From Nigrospora sphaerica (Eukaryota > Ascomycota > Sordariomycetes > Amphisphaeriales > Apiosporaceae), in NCBI GenBank assembly GCA_018287875.1, contig JAGVVL010000001.1, positions 186,001 to 250,000 of the forward strand: a DNA stretch of 64,000 nt, in the 5' to 3' direction. A program made the position numbers and the translations under genes. Below the pieces are notes generated by a model. It had not been told where the DNA came from, ran no database searches, and saw only the letters and a program-made list of their open reading frames with translations. Shown here piece after piece: positions 1-12,429 of the stretch. Every line of letters starts with the position of its first letter. Within the stretch, counting starts at the first letter, position 1.

Positions 1-1129
1 CAGAGTCTGCCGGCAGCCGGGTTCGGTGTCATTGTGCCTGATCTTCTAGGCTACGGAGACACCGACGCGCCAGCCGACGTCTACGCGTACCGTATGAAGA
101 CCATGGCGCAACATATCGCCGAGATTCTGGACAGAGAGAGCATTTCACGCTGCTTTGCTGTATCCCACGATTGGTCAGTTTAACTGCTGTCCTCGCCATC
201 CTCGTCAATGCTAATGGGGGGTTGCGTTTGGCACAGGGGCTCTGGTCTGCTCTCTCGCCTAGTGACGTACATACGGAGCCGTTTATATGGCGCTGTGTTT
301 GTTTCTGTTGGCTACGTGGAACCCAAGTTGGTCTGGGACATTGGTAAGAACCCAAATGCTCTGGGTGTGATTGAATGGGGCCATTGTGGCTGACAAACAT
401 ATCGACAGATGCACTCATTGCATTAACCCGGAACGCGTTCGGTTATGAGACGTACGGATATTGGCCTTGGCACAACTCTGAAGAAGCGGCCAAGGACTGC
501 GATGAGCACGTGAGTCCAAACCCAGAGAGAGGAGGAGAAGAGGAAGAGGCAGAGGGAGAAGGGGAGGAAAAGAGCTGAAGGAGACGAAGGAGAAGAATGG
601 GAAGAGGTATAAAGTAACAACCGCTGCGTATGGCTCTGTACTGACTCGCCTGGTCGTCGACGGGAAGCCTGCCTCGGTATTCAGTCTGATCTACCCCAGC
701 GACCCTGAGGACTGGAAGAAGAATTTCGCGCCGCTGGGGGCGGCCCAGAAGTACGTGCAGCGCGGCCGGCTTGACCCGCTCCCTTCTTGGTACAGCTTAG
801 CCGAGTACACGATGCGCGACAGAATCATCAGCATGAAGGGGTACAGGGGTCCTCTGAACTGGTACAAAGCGGCGGTGCGGGGAGTCAACCTCGCCGACGA
901 GGAGGGCATTGCCGATGAGAGCCTGTTCTGCGATGTGCCGACCCTGCTGGTTGTCAGCGACCGGGATTACGTGACGCGGGCAGATATGCAGAGCGAGCAG
1001 ACGTTGAAATGGGCGAAGCAGCTGCGCATTGAGACGATACGAGACTGCGGCCATTGGATCCAGCTAGAGCGCCCTGATAATCTGCAGGCTCTACTGGAAG
1101 CATTTGCCGAGGGCTGCCAGTTTGAGTGA
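1..1129 (+). CDS. Epoxide hydrolase-type alpha/beta hydrolase, 5' end outside window
   Basis: Exons 1-173, 237-343, 409-509 and 668-1129 give 280 residues in one frame; the N-terminal part with the HGFP-type oxyanion loop lies before the window. The nucleophile is the Asp of the SHDWG motif, split by intron 1. An acid Asp follows in SDRDYVT and the catalytic His in CGHWIQLERP near the C-terminus. The lid carries GYETYGYWPWHN, where epoxide hydrolases keep substrate-binding tyrosines. Asp rather than Ser as nucleophile fits epoxide hydrolases or haloacid-type relatives, which open an epoxide to a diol in the cytosol. Intron 1 uses a weak donor (gtcagt), and the acceptor of intron 3 was chosen to give the usual EH..xxFSLxYPSDP stretch. 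It lies just upstream of a regulator and a P450, so it may act on a P450-made epoxide; that pairing is inference. Confidence 0.85.
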
Positions 1130-1751
1130 CTGTGGGGGGGGAGGAAGGAGGAGGGGTGGAGAGAGAGCACGATCTGGACGAATGGGACCCGATGACTACA
1201 GTACGGAAGTGGGGGGAAACAGGGCGTTTTCAGGGGGTTGGGGGAAGGGGGTGGGATGCGACCTGTTTGTTTTTAGTCACTGTTCCTTTCCTGGCCAAGT
1301 TCAATGACGTCCTGTCCGTACTGTCACATTCGCTCCCCGCTCGACCGAGGTCAGCTGACCTGGAATGTCGTGTCTCACCAAGCGCTCCCTGTACGTGCCC
1401 TCCTTGGCGTCTTCTCGTGTGCCGCTCCTGTCTGTCCTGGTCGGCAATCGCAACACCTTGTGGCTTTGCCACCCTCCAACACGCTCCGTTCTCTTGAAGG
1501 CGCACAACTGTTTGGTGACACTCTTGCACGCGTATCCATCTCGGCGGACGAGGGTCGCCGTCGTCTGTTGTCTCTTCGCACGTAATAGGATCCGGGACCT
1601 GGAGTGCGCTTGAATTACGGAGAACGCTTAAGCCCCATCCGGAGCCTCATTTTCCGCACCACCTCATTTACCCCCCGCCCGCACCGACACCACGACGGCT
1701 GCATCCGCTTCGTGAACCGAACAGACCACGCTTCCGGATCGGTGCGTCCCC
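1130..1751. other. Intergenic, hydrolase to regulator
   Basis: There is G-rich sequence just after the hydrolase stop, then mixed sequence. It should hold the hydrolase terminator and the promoter of the downstream regulator. I see no coding stretch or clear regulatory motif. Confidence 0.5.
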
Positions 1752-3645
1752 ATGGACCAATCCGAGATAGGGCTTGTCAATGGAAAGCAAAAACGCCGCT
1801 CGGGGCGGCGTCGGAAGACAGGTGAGCGACTTCGTGTCTATCCATGGCTTGCTTCGACTTTGTTACTACCCATGGCTTGCTTCGAGACCGAGGCTAACAT
1901 GAAAACTCGCGCCCAGGTTGGTAAGCGACCCACCCCCATGTGCTCACCGTCTTGGGTTGGCTGGAGAGTAGCAGTAGAACAGACAGAGTTTTGACACCAT
2001 CACAGTTACACCTGCAAGGCACGCCACGCGTCGTGCGACGAGAAGAAGCCCGTTTGCAGCAACTGCGCGCGACTGAACCTGGATTGCCGTCCGTTCGAGT
2101 TCATCGTCCGCTCCGCGTGGTGCCCCCCGAAGACAGCGTCTGCCACCGTGGAAGCCGTTTCAGTCGAGCCAGGCTCCGGCGCCGATGATGGCTCAACAGC
2201 CAGCCCGGCCACCCCAGCCCATTCCTCCTCCTCTTCGGGCGCATCGGGGACAAAAGTAGGGTTCGGCTGTCGCTTGTCCCCCTTGAGCGGTCAACAGAGC
2301 CCTCCCGACCGGGCCTCTTCTGTTTCTTCCGGCTCATCGGCTGGGGCATCGTCCCACTCCACCACATCCTCCAGCCTCAGCCCTCCCTCCATCAGTCCCG
2401 AGGTCGCGCACCTGCTTTCCGTATACTCGACGGGCGTCGCCACCTGGATGGACGTCTTTGACCATGGCCGGTCCTACCAGTGCGAAGTGCCACGGCGCTG
2501 TCTCGTCTCTAGCCTGATGACTAAATGCGTCTGCGCCTTCACGGCCAAGCAGCTCAGCCTCCTCCACTCGGGCGAGGTCTGGTCGACGCCGGCGACGCAC
2601 TACTACGGCGATGCCCTGCGCTTGTTGATTCGGCATCTGAACAGCAGCACGCCTGACACGCGCCGCAATGAGGCACTCACGGCCAATATGCTCCTGTCGA
2701 GCTACGAGATGCTCGAGGCGCATACCCACGAGCACCAACGCCACTTGCACGGCGCCTTGGCCCTCATACGGGAATGTGGAATCGACGCCCAGAGCACGGG
2801 TATGGACCGTGCCAACTTTTGGATCTACGCTCGCCATGAAATCACCATCGCGCTGGAGAACGAGACACCCCTGCAGTTCAGTCCCGACGAGTGGAACTAC
2901 CACGGGCCCACGGGCGAAGCGGCCGAGGACGTCCTGGGAAACCACATCATCTGGCTCGTGGCCCGCGCCGTGGACCTCATGTACGCCCCCAATCGGGATC
3001 CCCACATCTTCACCAAATTCGAAGCCATCCTCTCAGAGGCGGCGTCGTGGTACGACGGCCTGCCCATCTCCTTTCGAGGCGTCAAGTACGGCCATCCGGA
3101 CAATCTCGGTTTCGAGAAGGTCTACTTCGCCGTTCCTACGTCGGGTGAGCGGTTCTGGCATCGGCAGCCTTGACGTATGAAACTGACATATGCGCTCTGT
3201 AAGCTGCCGCCATGATGTGGTACCACCTGCTTCACATACTCCTATATGCCGAGGCGGCACCACAGACGCTACCATGCGACCCTCAAGAAGCAAGTTTCGT
3301 CAATCGCGCCCGGAGCAAGAAACTGACCCCGAGACTAGACACAAACGCACGCCTATCAGATAGCCAACGCCGCCCTATCTGAAATTCCACCTAGCGTGCG
3401 CGCATTCTCCGCCCAACCCCTCTTCTTCGGTATGTCCGACTCATGCTCTCACTCTCTGTGCCTGTCTTTTTCCTTCCAGCCTTGTAGTCGTAGCTCATAT
3501 CATTCACTTAGCTGCCAAACATATCAATGGGCTCGGCAAGAAGACAAAAATATGGTCGCTGCTAAACGACCTCGAATCACGCTATGGCTTCAACACAAGG
3601 ATACGAATACAGCACCTACAGCGGCTCTCCGAGTCTCCCCCTTGA
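1752..3645 (+). CDS. Zn2Cys6 transcription factor with a 4-nt microexon
   Basis: Proposed exons are 1752-1821, 1917-1920, 2006-3144, 3204-3289, 3339-3429 and 3488-3645, giving 515 residues. The 4-nt exon (gttg) is needed to supply the first zinc cysteine. With it the cluster reads C-x2-C-x6-C-x6-C-x2-C-x6-C, ending CARLNLDC, the canonical form. A basic stretch (KQKRRSGRRRK) precedes it, and a Ser/Pro-rich linker leads into a fungal regulator middle domain (VAHLLSVYSTGVATWMDVF, then SSYEMLEAH and AMMWYHLLHILL). Intron 4 (3290-3338) starts with GC rather than GT but has a ctgac branch site and restores frame. The acceptor before exon 6 is the second of two possible ones. It probably controls adjacent catabolic or tailoring genes; the target is not visible. 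Confidence 0.8.
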
Positions 3646-3745
3646 ACTGCCGTTGCAGGTAGACCGCAGCAAATCATGGTTGACTGGCGCGGCGTGGGCC
3701 ACTCGGGGATACTGCCTGAATCTCTTTTGACCATGGCACCCGTGC

Positions 3746-5405
3746 TTACACCGACAGACCGTTGGTCGTCTGCCACTCCCGCCTCCAGATCTTCATGGGC
3801 ATGGATTTGGGCCACTGATTGAAGAATTCGACCTTCTCCAGCACCCAGTCCGGGTGTGCCAACGCGAAATCGTACCTGTGCAGGAGCGTTGCCAGGTAAA
3901 CGGACTGAATGAGGACGGTGACGCTTTTCCCCATGCACATCCTGGAGCCCATGGTGAAGACGAGGTACACTTCCAGCATCTTCTTGAGGTGCTCGTCGCC
4001 CTTAATGAGCCACCTTTCCGGCTTGAAGGCCTCGGGATCGGGGAAAATATCGGGATCGCGCTGGGCGGTGTAGGCCGAAATGCTGACGTTCGTGTCCCCT
4101 GGGACCGGGACACCGGCAACCATGTAGTCCTTCCCAGGCGGAGTTCTGCGCGGGAGGTCGCCAGCGACACCGGGTGCCAGGCGCCCGGCCTCATCAATGC
4201 AGGCTTTGAGGAACGGGAGGTTCTTCACCTTGTCCCAAGGAGCAATGACGTCGTCGGGGCTGAGGGCCTCATCAATCTCGGCGCGGACGCGCTTGTAAAC
4301 GTCGGGGTGCTTGACAATGTAGTAGAGCGTGTTGACGAGCGAGCTTCCCGTCCCATCGACCGCTCCGTTGACTGTGACACGTTGGTTAGCCTCGGGCCTG
4401 CCGCCGACATCTTCCCGAACAGCGGCACGTACACATCTGATCCATCTCGGCAATTCTATCGGTCTGGTTCACGTCAGGGCGTTCCCCCGACCGTCGGTCC
4501 TCAAGCATTGGCTGGAAGAGGTCATCCAGTTCCTCCCCGGCATCATAGCGGTCCTGGCGCTCGTGGACCAGTTGGGTGAGAAACTGGCGCCATTCCACGC
4601 CGTGCTCCCACCCCCGGGCGTACCACTTGGAAAAGACGCCGGCAAGCGGCTTGAGGATGCCAAAGGACTTGGTGTCCCAGACTAAGGTGGCCACGGGTCC
4701 ATAGTAGCCATGCAGAGTCTCAATGGCGTTGATCTTCTTTGTGGAGCCGTCGGGTCGGCGGAGCATGAAGGCATCGGAGCCCTGCTTGACGAAACCGAGC
4801 TTGGCGCTCAGGCCAATCCGTGAGACGCCCTCGAAGCCGAAGAGGAGGCCCCAGAGGCTGCCGTCGAACAGGAGCTCGCGGGACGCCGGCAAGAAGCCCT
4901 TGGGGAGCGGTGCAGTGCACAGCTTGTCCATGTTGGCGACGAGGACGCCGGCCAGGTCGGTGATTTTGGGCTCCCATGTCCCCACGTTCTTGGGGGCGTA
5001 GGCGGCGGCGACGAGGTGGCGGCGGTTGGCATGGGCCGCCTTGTCCGTCATGTTGGCGAGGTGCTGCCCTTCTCCTTGGAGGGCGAAGTAGACCTCGTTC
5101 TTGACCAGCGGCGATTTGTGCCCGTAGATATCCTTGACGGCGGCGGCGGTGCCGAACGAGAGCCAGTCCGGGGCCACGCGGATGATGGGGCCTTTTTCCT
5201 GGTGTGCCTCGTACAGGCGGCGCGTCCGCAGCGTCTTGTGCCGCCGGCCCATCTCCCAATTGTAGGCGAGCGTTGTCACCCCCGACAGCAGGTTCTGCAC
5301 CGGGTACTTGCGGAGGCCGCGACGATCGCGGAGATAGTCGATGAAGGGCCATAGTAGGGTGAAGAAAGCCACGCCCATCAGGGCAAGGCCCAGGGACACC
5401 AGCAT
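3746..5405 (-). CDS. Cytochrome P450 (CYP53/benzoate-hydroxylase-like?)
   Basis: Two exons, 4433-5405 and 3746-4371, give 532 residues; the 61-nt intron has a gtacgt donor, gctaac branch and cacag acceptor. An N-terminal membrane anchor (residues about 3-22) points to the ER. The I-helix region reads FNGAVDGTGSS, which keeps the Gly/Thr character but not the usual AGxDT spelling. The K-helix ExxR is EAGR, followed by PERW and the heme loop FTMGSRMCMG with the cysteine ligand. The C-terminal half resembles the fungal benzoate 4-hydroxylase group (PRxxPPGKDYxVAGVPVPGDTxV, YTAQRDPDIFPDP), so an aromatic acid substrate is possible but not proven. It is convergent with the upstream regulator. Confidence 0.88.
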
Positions 5406-6307
5406 TTTGCCTAATCTCTGCCGATGGCTGCGAATTGGGTGGTCGAGGTGTGTGTCTTTCGTTTAAATTGTGGTGGGAAGTTACAGTCGGCTCGAAGGTC
5501 CTGCGAGTGAACGGAATCAGGGCGCGGCCGCTTGCACCTAAATACACCTGTTGTGTTCCTCATCATAACGGCCTGCCAGACGCCGGGTGACACCCATTGC
5601 GTTCTCCGGCGCGAGGAAATTCCCTTATAGGTCGTGATCAAAATTCTCCCATTCGCTCGGGCGGTTGCGGCGACGTTGTAGCCATCACCAGATCGGGGTG
5701 GCAGATCCATCGTGCTCAAGGTGGCTGTATCGCCGACGAAATCGTGGAGAACGAGGAGGGGAAGTTGGAACGACGGAGCCCGAGCAGGGACGGATGCGAT
5801 GTTCGGTATAGATGCACACACCGCAGCGGGTTGGCGACCAAGGGTGTCCTGGTGTAATATTCCCGATTTGGCAGTTTTTACGAGTCCCAGTGTCAACCGA
5901 CCCTTGCGGGCGGATATACGCGTCTAAGCTTCTTAAAGGGGATGTGGATTGCCTGCATATAACCTAGCCCACCCATATACCGATGAATCAAAATGCTGCC
6001 ACAAAGGGGCGGTACCAGGACGCTGACAAACAGAAAAAAAGTGTGACGTAGGCGTAATGCGAGCTGCAGCCGCGGGGTTGTCGACATGCACGAGAGGGAC
6101 ATCGATTACCACGGCAAAATGTGCCAATTTTGTCCACGAAGACCAATTGTAACCTATAGGTCACTCTCTGGGCTGGTCAAATATTAATTCTAGGCGGATT
6201 CAGCCTGTCCTCCGCCCAGCCTCGTCCTTCTTTCCCTTCCGCCTCACTCCCCAGGCAGAACCCCAGACTCTCATCGTCCACCCGATCCAACGCGCCCCTA
6301 ACGGCCA
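5406..6307. other. Divergent promoter region, P450 / MFS transporter
   Basis: About 900 bp lie between the start codons of the minus-strand P450 and the plus-strand transporter, so both promoters sit here and the pair could be co-regulated. A minus-strand reading frame at 5411-5896 has no recognisable domain and its codon use is unlike the neighbours; I do not call it. Confidence 0.5.
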
Positions 6308-8005
6308 ATGCAGGCCTCCAATCTTCTGCGGCGGCCTCCGGGCTACGTCGTGTCCAGCATTCTCTGTGCCTTGAGTGGTTTCTCCTTCGGAGTCGAAACA
6401 AGCATCATCGGCCCCATCCTCGTCATGGACGACTTCCGGCGCACAATTGGCGGCAGTTCCAACCCTACAGTCCAGGGGCTCATCGTCTCTTCCCTCATCT
6501 TGGCCGCCGCCGTCTCGTCCCTGGTGGCCGGCAAGCTGGCTGATGGCGTCGGCCGCGTTCGCGGTATCACCATAGGCACTGCCATTTTTGCCGTTGGTGC
6601 TGCTCTTCAAGCCGGCTCCGTCAATATCGCAATGTTTATTGTTGGCCGTCTCGTTGAAGGTGTCGGCGAGGGCCTTTATGTTGGCCCAATGATCGTGTAA
6701 GCGAGTGCCCAGACTAGCGGAACCCCCCCCCCCCCCGACCCAAACTGAGCAAAGAGCCGTGTGATTCTGACAGCGACTTTCTATCCTAAAGCTATATCAC
6801 CGAAATATCGACTCCCCAATATCGAGCCACTCTGACCACCGCACCCCAGCTTCTGCATACGTTGGGACTTGTCGTTGGCTACTTCGCCTGCTACGGGACC
6901 GCCAATATGAAGTCGTCATTTTCTTGGCGTTTGCCGCTGATTATTCTCGCCGCTTATTCGGCTGCGTTCACTGCCATGGCCCTTGTTGTCCTCCCCGAGT
7001 CTCCCCGATGGCTGAGGCTTCGTGGACGGGGAAATGAGACTGCTGCCGTCTGGGACAGACTGGGGGTAGATCCGGCGGACAGAGAGAAGATTGTCGGTCA
7101 ATTGCCCGCTGCCAACTCCTCTTCGGATGGGGGAAGTGCTGCGGACGAGCAGAGCGAAGCAAAGATCGAAGAGAAACAGACGCCAGGCAGACTGGGCGAT
7201 GTGAAGAAGACAACCGATGAACCGACGCAAGTAACCATCATGGAGACCTTGTTGGATCCCAATACCCGGCCGCAGCTCTTGGCCGGCCTCTTCCTCATGG
7301 GTATGGTCCAGATGAGTGGTATTGATGGTGTTCTCTTTGTACGCAGCCCTTTTCTAAGATCCCAGTATCATGTCTCTTTCCTATTCCGGGCTGCGCTAAC
7401 ATTGGATCATCATTGCTTAGTATGCACCTCTCGTCTTCAAGCAGGCAGGCTTGTCGTCAAACGAAGCCAGCTTCCTGGCATCCGGGGTATCAGGTCTGGT
7501 CATCTTCGCCGTCACGATTCCCGCCACCATCTGGGCCGATAGCTGGGGCCGGCGACCCAGCCTTATTCTCGGCGGCGTCTCCATGGCCATCCTCATGTTC
7601 CTCATCGGTGGCCTCTATGCCGGCCAGGCGGTCCACGAAGGCGAGGGGGCAGGTCGCTGGGTCGTCATTGTGGCCATCTATATCTACATTGTTATTTTCT
7701 GCATCAGCTGGGCCATCCACGTCAAGGTTTTTGCCGCCGAAATTCAGCCCAAAAGAACGCGTGCGACGGCCACAGGCATGGCGTATGTGAGCTACAGCCT
7801 AACCAACTTCCTCGTCGCCCTCATCGTCCCCATCATGCTCGCCGCTACCGAATCTGGCGCATACTTTCTCTTTGGAGGCTGTTTGTTGCTCACGGCGGTT
7901 GTCTGCTTTTTATACATGCCGGAAACTCGGGGGAGGAGTTTGGAGAAGATTGAGGAGAGCTTTCATCGAAAGGGACACTTCCCGGGAGTAAGACGATACC
8001 GTTAG
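6308..8005 (+). CDS. MFS sugar-porter family transporter
   Basis: Exons 6308-6696, 6792-7338 and 7421-8005 give 506 residues. The family signatures are present in order: a first membrane segment with GFSFGVETSIIGP, the GKLADGVGR loop, RLVEGVGEGLYVGPMIVYI, EISTPQYRATL, PESPRWL at the end of the sixth segment, WADSWGRRPSLI, and PETRGRSLEKIEESF at the C-terminus. Twelve plasma-membrane segments are expected. The central loop (about 230-290) is hydrophilic and charged. Intron 1 (6697-6791) contains a run of 14 C. It is divergent from the P450 at 3746-5405, so it may import the substrate or export a product of that enzyme; sugar porters also carry polyols and aromatic acids such as quinate. Confidence 0.92.
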
Positions 8006-10241
8006 ATTTTGCTTATGGTATTCCAGCTTGCGTCAATGAACCTAAATGATTGGTGCAACCTCGAATCCACTCTCCCCTACCCACCCGCGATTATTTAACT
8101 TGGTTGACTTGGCGCTGGAGTTGGGGTCATACTTGGGTGAAATTCTTTATAACCCATCCTTCCATCGTATAGGTGGTCCAGGTTTGGGTCGCGTTTATTG
8201 TGTTGACGACGAAAATGATTCAGGCGGTGCAAAAATCATGGAAAGTTAAGGAGAACAAGGTTAATTAGGAACTATACGGACTACAAATCTCTTTAATCTC
8301 GTACGCCCGCCACTGAAGACGCTTGTTTGCTAGATTTAAGTAGACCTTCGCACTAAAGGCAGTAATAGTAAAGGTTGTGCCCCTAAATATAAGGATAAGG
8401 ATAAAGGCCAGCCGGCAGATGGGCTTTTCTTCATGAAGGAGAAAGATGGAGAGTCGACATTATCCGGATGTCCAACAATGTTGATGACGGCTCCAGCTAC
8501 GGCCAGCTTTTGGGGCGACACACTTAACGTGGATACGGCCAAAGTATAAACGAGAGCATGAGCGGGAAAGGTGAAGGGACGCCAGGAGAGGGAAACTTAT
8601 GTATGAATGGGGCGGTGCTAACAGGCGTATGCAGTCGCGCGACAGCGGATTGGGAAGGAGGCCTAACCCGGTGGCTGCGACACCACCTCCGCGACTACAC
8701 ACCGTAAGGAGGGTGTGGGCTCGGTAGTCGCAAACTATACTAGCTATCTCTTTATAAGGGTAGTGCGGGCCCTACGATAATCGTAAGTGAGAAACTTTCT
8801 TTTAGCCGTTACAAGACGCCCGATAAACTAGTTTAAAGTGGTAACAGTCGTAAATTAAGACTTAGGTTCTTAAAGCCTACTAGAGCTTAAACTAAGTAGA
8901 CAGGCGGGGTCTTCCTTAAGTGGAACGGGACACATGGGCGTGGGAAGGATCAACAGGAGGAGACTTACGCGACGGTTCTTCGGCGGTGTCGACATCAGCC
9001 TACTCCCATATTACATGTGGGTTAGTGCTAGGCATCTCGCTGATAAACAAAGGTGCGTTAAAGAAGTAGAGGATGCTGTGTGGACAGGAATGACGCCGCA
9101 GGTGTTGGGAGAATAATGAGAGAGACGAGACAAAGAAGTGGGCGAGAGCATGTCCGGTGCACCTTTGTAAACTTGACTCTTATTCCCCTTTAGGTACGAT
9201 ATACTTTGGAACAATGGGAAAGGGTAAGAAAAGCCACATGCATAACATGGACGGAAGCAATTGAGAATATCATAATCTTATGGACGATTGGGGTGGAAGA
9301 AAGGGGAATAGGGTTGCAACATAGTAGTGCTTCACGAGTTACGTATAAAAAGAAATGGAATCGATATACTCTTTCGACCCCCCCGGGTCGCCTCCGGCTT
9401 CATGATCATACGGGAGCATGGCAATGACGTCACCACTGACTAGCGCTGCGACGGATGTTGTCACAGCCACAAACCCAAAGTGAGGTCCCGATAGAGAATG
9501 ATCGTTAGAGCTGAGTCGCAAATCGTGCCAACTGCTGGAGTGTTAAGCAATCAAAGATGGGGTCAGAAAAACGCTTCAGCTAACACTCTTCTAGCGTGGC
9601 TCTAGTAGAGCTGCCGAGGCTTTTTTTTCCGCCCCCTCGGCAAGATACAGCACGACCGGAAGCGCTGGATTGAACCTGGTTGCGATGAAGTGCTAAGAAA
9701 GATGGCGAAAATATGTCTTGGTGGCCTTGGGTAAGTGGTACTGAAGCATTCGGCGGGAGGGTGGCTTCCATGAATATAGGCAATCAACTGCTATACATTT
9801 GTAATGCGTACGCTGACACATAAGGTGGAAGGAACGGGAACTAAGCGGTGGGCATCGGCGTGAGGACTGAAAATCTGAAGCTCCACATGGCTCACACGCG
9901 GTTCTGCGGTAAGGGAATTACCCTGCAGCACTGAGTCTGGCCAAAGTTGTGTACTGCGTCATGATAGAACCCGGGGCAGCGCTCAGCAGGGGCCACGTAC
10001 AAGCCGAAAGTTTAAAAATTCCATCGGCATCGGGTGTGATCGGTACCCGTAGCCCGTTGCGATGCGTCGGGCTGCCAGGCTCCAGGTGCAACAGTGGTGC
10101 CTCCCTAAGTACCGTCTTGAAAAGTCGGCACGTGATAGCAGTTCAAATATATATAACTGTGACAGACTCAAGAACGACTGATAATTACCTCCCCTCTTTA
10201 CGATCGACTCAGAGCTTCCCAAAGAAAACTCCTCCTTTCAA
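8006..10241. other. Long intergenic stretch, degenerate sequence
   Basis: About 2.2 kb without a supportable gene. From about 8250 to 9200 the plus strand is rich in TAG/TAA-type words (for example around 8740-8900), as in decayed repeats, but I recognise no transposon domain. A CRE-like palindrome, tgacgtca, lies at 9425-9432 and a T-run at 9621-9628. The last 300 bp should be the promoter of the next P450. Confidence 0.4.
10147..10156 (+). promoter_or_regulatory. TATA-like element before P450
   Basis: The run tatatataac lies about 90 bp before the ATG at 10242, a usual distance for a fungal core promoter. Support is position and sequence only. Confidence 0.4.
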
Positions 10242-11996
10242 ATGATTGCTCTACCTAACGCACTGAACCTCTTCGAGGCTTACGCCAGCCTCCGCCTGTG
10301 GAGGGCACTTTTACGTATTCTTATTGGGAGCGCCGCTCTGGTGGGTCCTCCTCGGTGTTCTAATTATCCCGAAACTGTACTCATACGTTATAGTGCTTCC
10401 TCTATTATCTCCTTCTGTTGCCGCTTTACAATGTCTTCCTGCATCCTCTGCGGCGGATACCGGGACCAAAGACGTGGGCAGCCACGCGCCTTTTCTACTC
10501 CTGGCGCATTGGGAAGGGCACGATCCATAAAGACCTACTTAACCTCCATCAAATTTACGGCCCGGTCATCCGCGTGGCACCCGACACTGTTAATGTGCTG
10601 CATCCAGAAGGCCAACGAGATCTTAAAGGCCATCGAAAAGGCGGCTTAGACGAGAATGGAAAGGATCCTATCAACTATGCACTCACCTACCACAGTCTTA
10701 TCGGTGCCCCTCGCGAGGAACATTCAATGCAACGTAGGATCCTATCCAATGCTTTCTCCGCCCAAACTATGATGGAACAGCAGCCTATCATCCTTGGGTA
10801 TATTGACAAGCTCTTCCAAGGTCTTCACAAGGCCTCCCAAAACGGAACCCAGCTGGTGGAGATGACTTCGTGGTTGAATTGGCTGACCTTCGACATTATC
10901 GGCGATCTGGCTTTCGGAGAGCCGTTCGGGTGCCTCGAGACCTCGAGCTACCACAGTTGGGTATCTCTCACCTTTACCTCGTTGAAGTACGTTCGCCTTC
11001 GAACTGAGCTGCTGAGACTTGGACCCTTGCTTTCCTTTATGCAAAACTACCTCATTGGAACTCTGGGAGACAATCACAAAGAGAACCGTAAGCTGTCGAC
11101 ACTGCGAGTCCGCAAAAGACTTGATTTGGGCACGAATCGACCAGACTTCATTGAGAAAATGGTCGAGGGTGGAAGGAACAAAGCCCATGTAAGCTTCCGG
11201 AAGATATTGTTTTCTCATCTCATCTTACTGACCGCTCCATCTCAGCCCTTATCCTTCCAGAAGCTGGTGGCGAATGCGGAGCTCCTCATCATAGCTGGCT
11301 CAGAAACCACTGCAACCCTTCTTTCGAGTGCTCTCTACTTCATGACGACTCATCCGCTGGTCCTCCCCCGGTTGACGAACGAGATTCGCTCCGCATATCA
11401 AAACGAGAGTGATATCGACCTACTGAACACACAACATCTGAAATATTTCAATGCGGTGATCAACGAAACCTTGCGAATACACCCACCAGTTCCAAACAGC
11501 GGACCGAGAGTTATAGCACCTGGTGGCAGTACCATTGCTGGCGTCTATATTCCGCAGAATGTAGGTGTGGACACGCATTTCTTGTGAACTTATGCTGATA
11601 AATCTGAGGAGACCGTCGTTGATACCGACATGTGGGCCATATTCCATGACCCAAAATCGTTTACGTTGCCTGATGCATTCATTCCTGAGCGCTGGCTCGG
11701 AGATGAATGTTTCAAGAACGACAGGCTAGACGCTGTCGAGCCATTCTCCGTTGGGCCGCGTAATTGTATTGGCAAGAAGTAGGTCTCTCCAGCTCGCCAC
11801 AACTCTGGAATTGAGAGCTAATATGTTTTATAGCCTCGCCTATGCTGAGATTAGGATAATCTTAACTCGACTTGTCTGGAACTTCGACATTGAAATCTGC
11901 GAGGAGGACAAGAACTGGGTCGTGGACCAGAAAGCTTTCACTGCCTGGGAGAAGCCTGATCTGCGGATGCGGCTAAAGCCTAGGAAGGAAACTTAG
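10242..11996 (+). CDS. Cytochrome P450 (CYP65/isotrichodermin C-15 hydroxylase-like)
   Basis: Exons 10242-10340, 10394-11188, 11246-11560, 11609-11778 and 11834-11996 give 513 residues. The first exon joins in phase to CFLYYLLLLPLYNVFLHPL, producing the usual membrane anchor followed by the proline-rich IPGPK hinge. Later landmarks are intact: AGSETTATLL (I-helix), ETLRIHPPVP (ExxR), PERWL, and the heme loop FSVGPRNCIGK, which is interrupted by the last intron right after the cysteine. For intron 2, the acceptor at 11245 was preferred because it keeps PLSFQKLVANAELL. All motifs are present, so this is probably functional. It resembles the ER P450s that act on trichothecenes and other small metabolites; substrate unknown. 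Confidence 0.88.
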
Positions 11997-12429
11997 ATCA
12001 CGTTGAGCGGCCAGGGGAAACTCATGTCCAAAGAGACACAGTGTGCATGTAAATTGTAGCCATTGGTGAGGTTGTAAAAACATGTTCATTGCAGTGGTGT
12101 ATAATGAGAATTCTTTGTGCTGGCGCGCCCATCCCGCGAAGTCGCCACCTATCAGAACAAGCGATCTGTGCCACCATTAAGATAACTGTGTCTATTCCCA
12201 TCCCCTTTCAATTGTGTATATATTCTGGTGTCCCCATCCTTCTCTGGATCAGTAGGAGGCTAGCGGACAATCAACTCCTTTACACTCGTTACAACACTTC
12301 AAGATCGGCACCTCTTTTTGAAGCGCACATTTAGCAGCTATTATATAGCGATGCTCTTACGGCAATATTAAGAAACAACTCCATGGCGATTTAACTCATT
12401 ATATTTGAGAAAATTTGGAGAGGCTGATG
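11997..12429. other. Intergenic, AT-rich
   Basis: This is the 3' flank of the P450, with TATA- and AT-rich words around 12330-12420. No coding signal was seen. Confidence 0.4.

Noticed and set aside
5411..5896. 161-residue minus-strand frame upstream of the P450
   Set aside because: No domain, codon use unlike neighbours, and it sits where two promoters are expected.
8250..9200. Possible LTR-retrotransposon remnant
   Set aside because: Sequence texture suggests RIP-decayed repeat, but no reverse transcriptase, integrase, terminal repeat or target duplication could be read.
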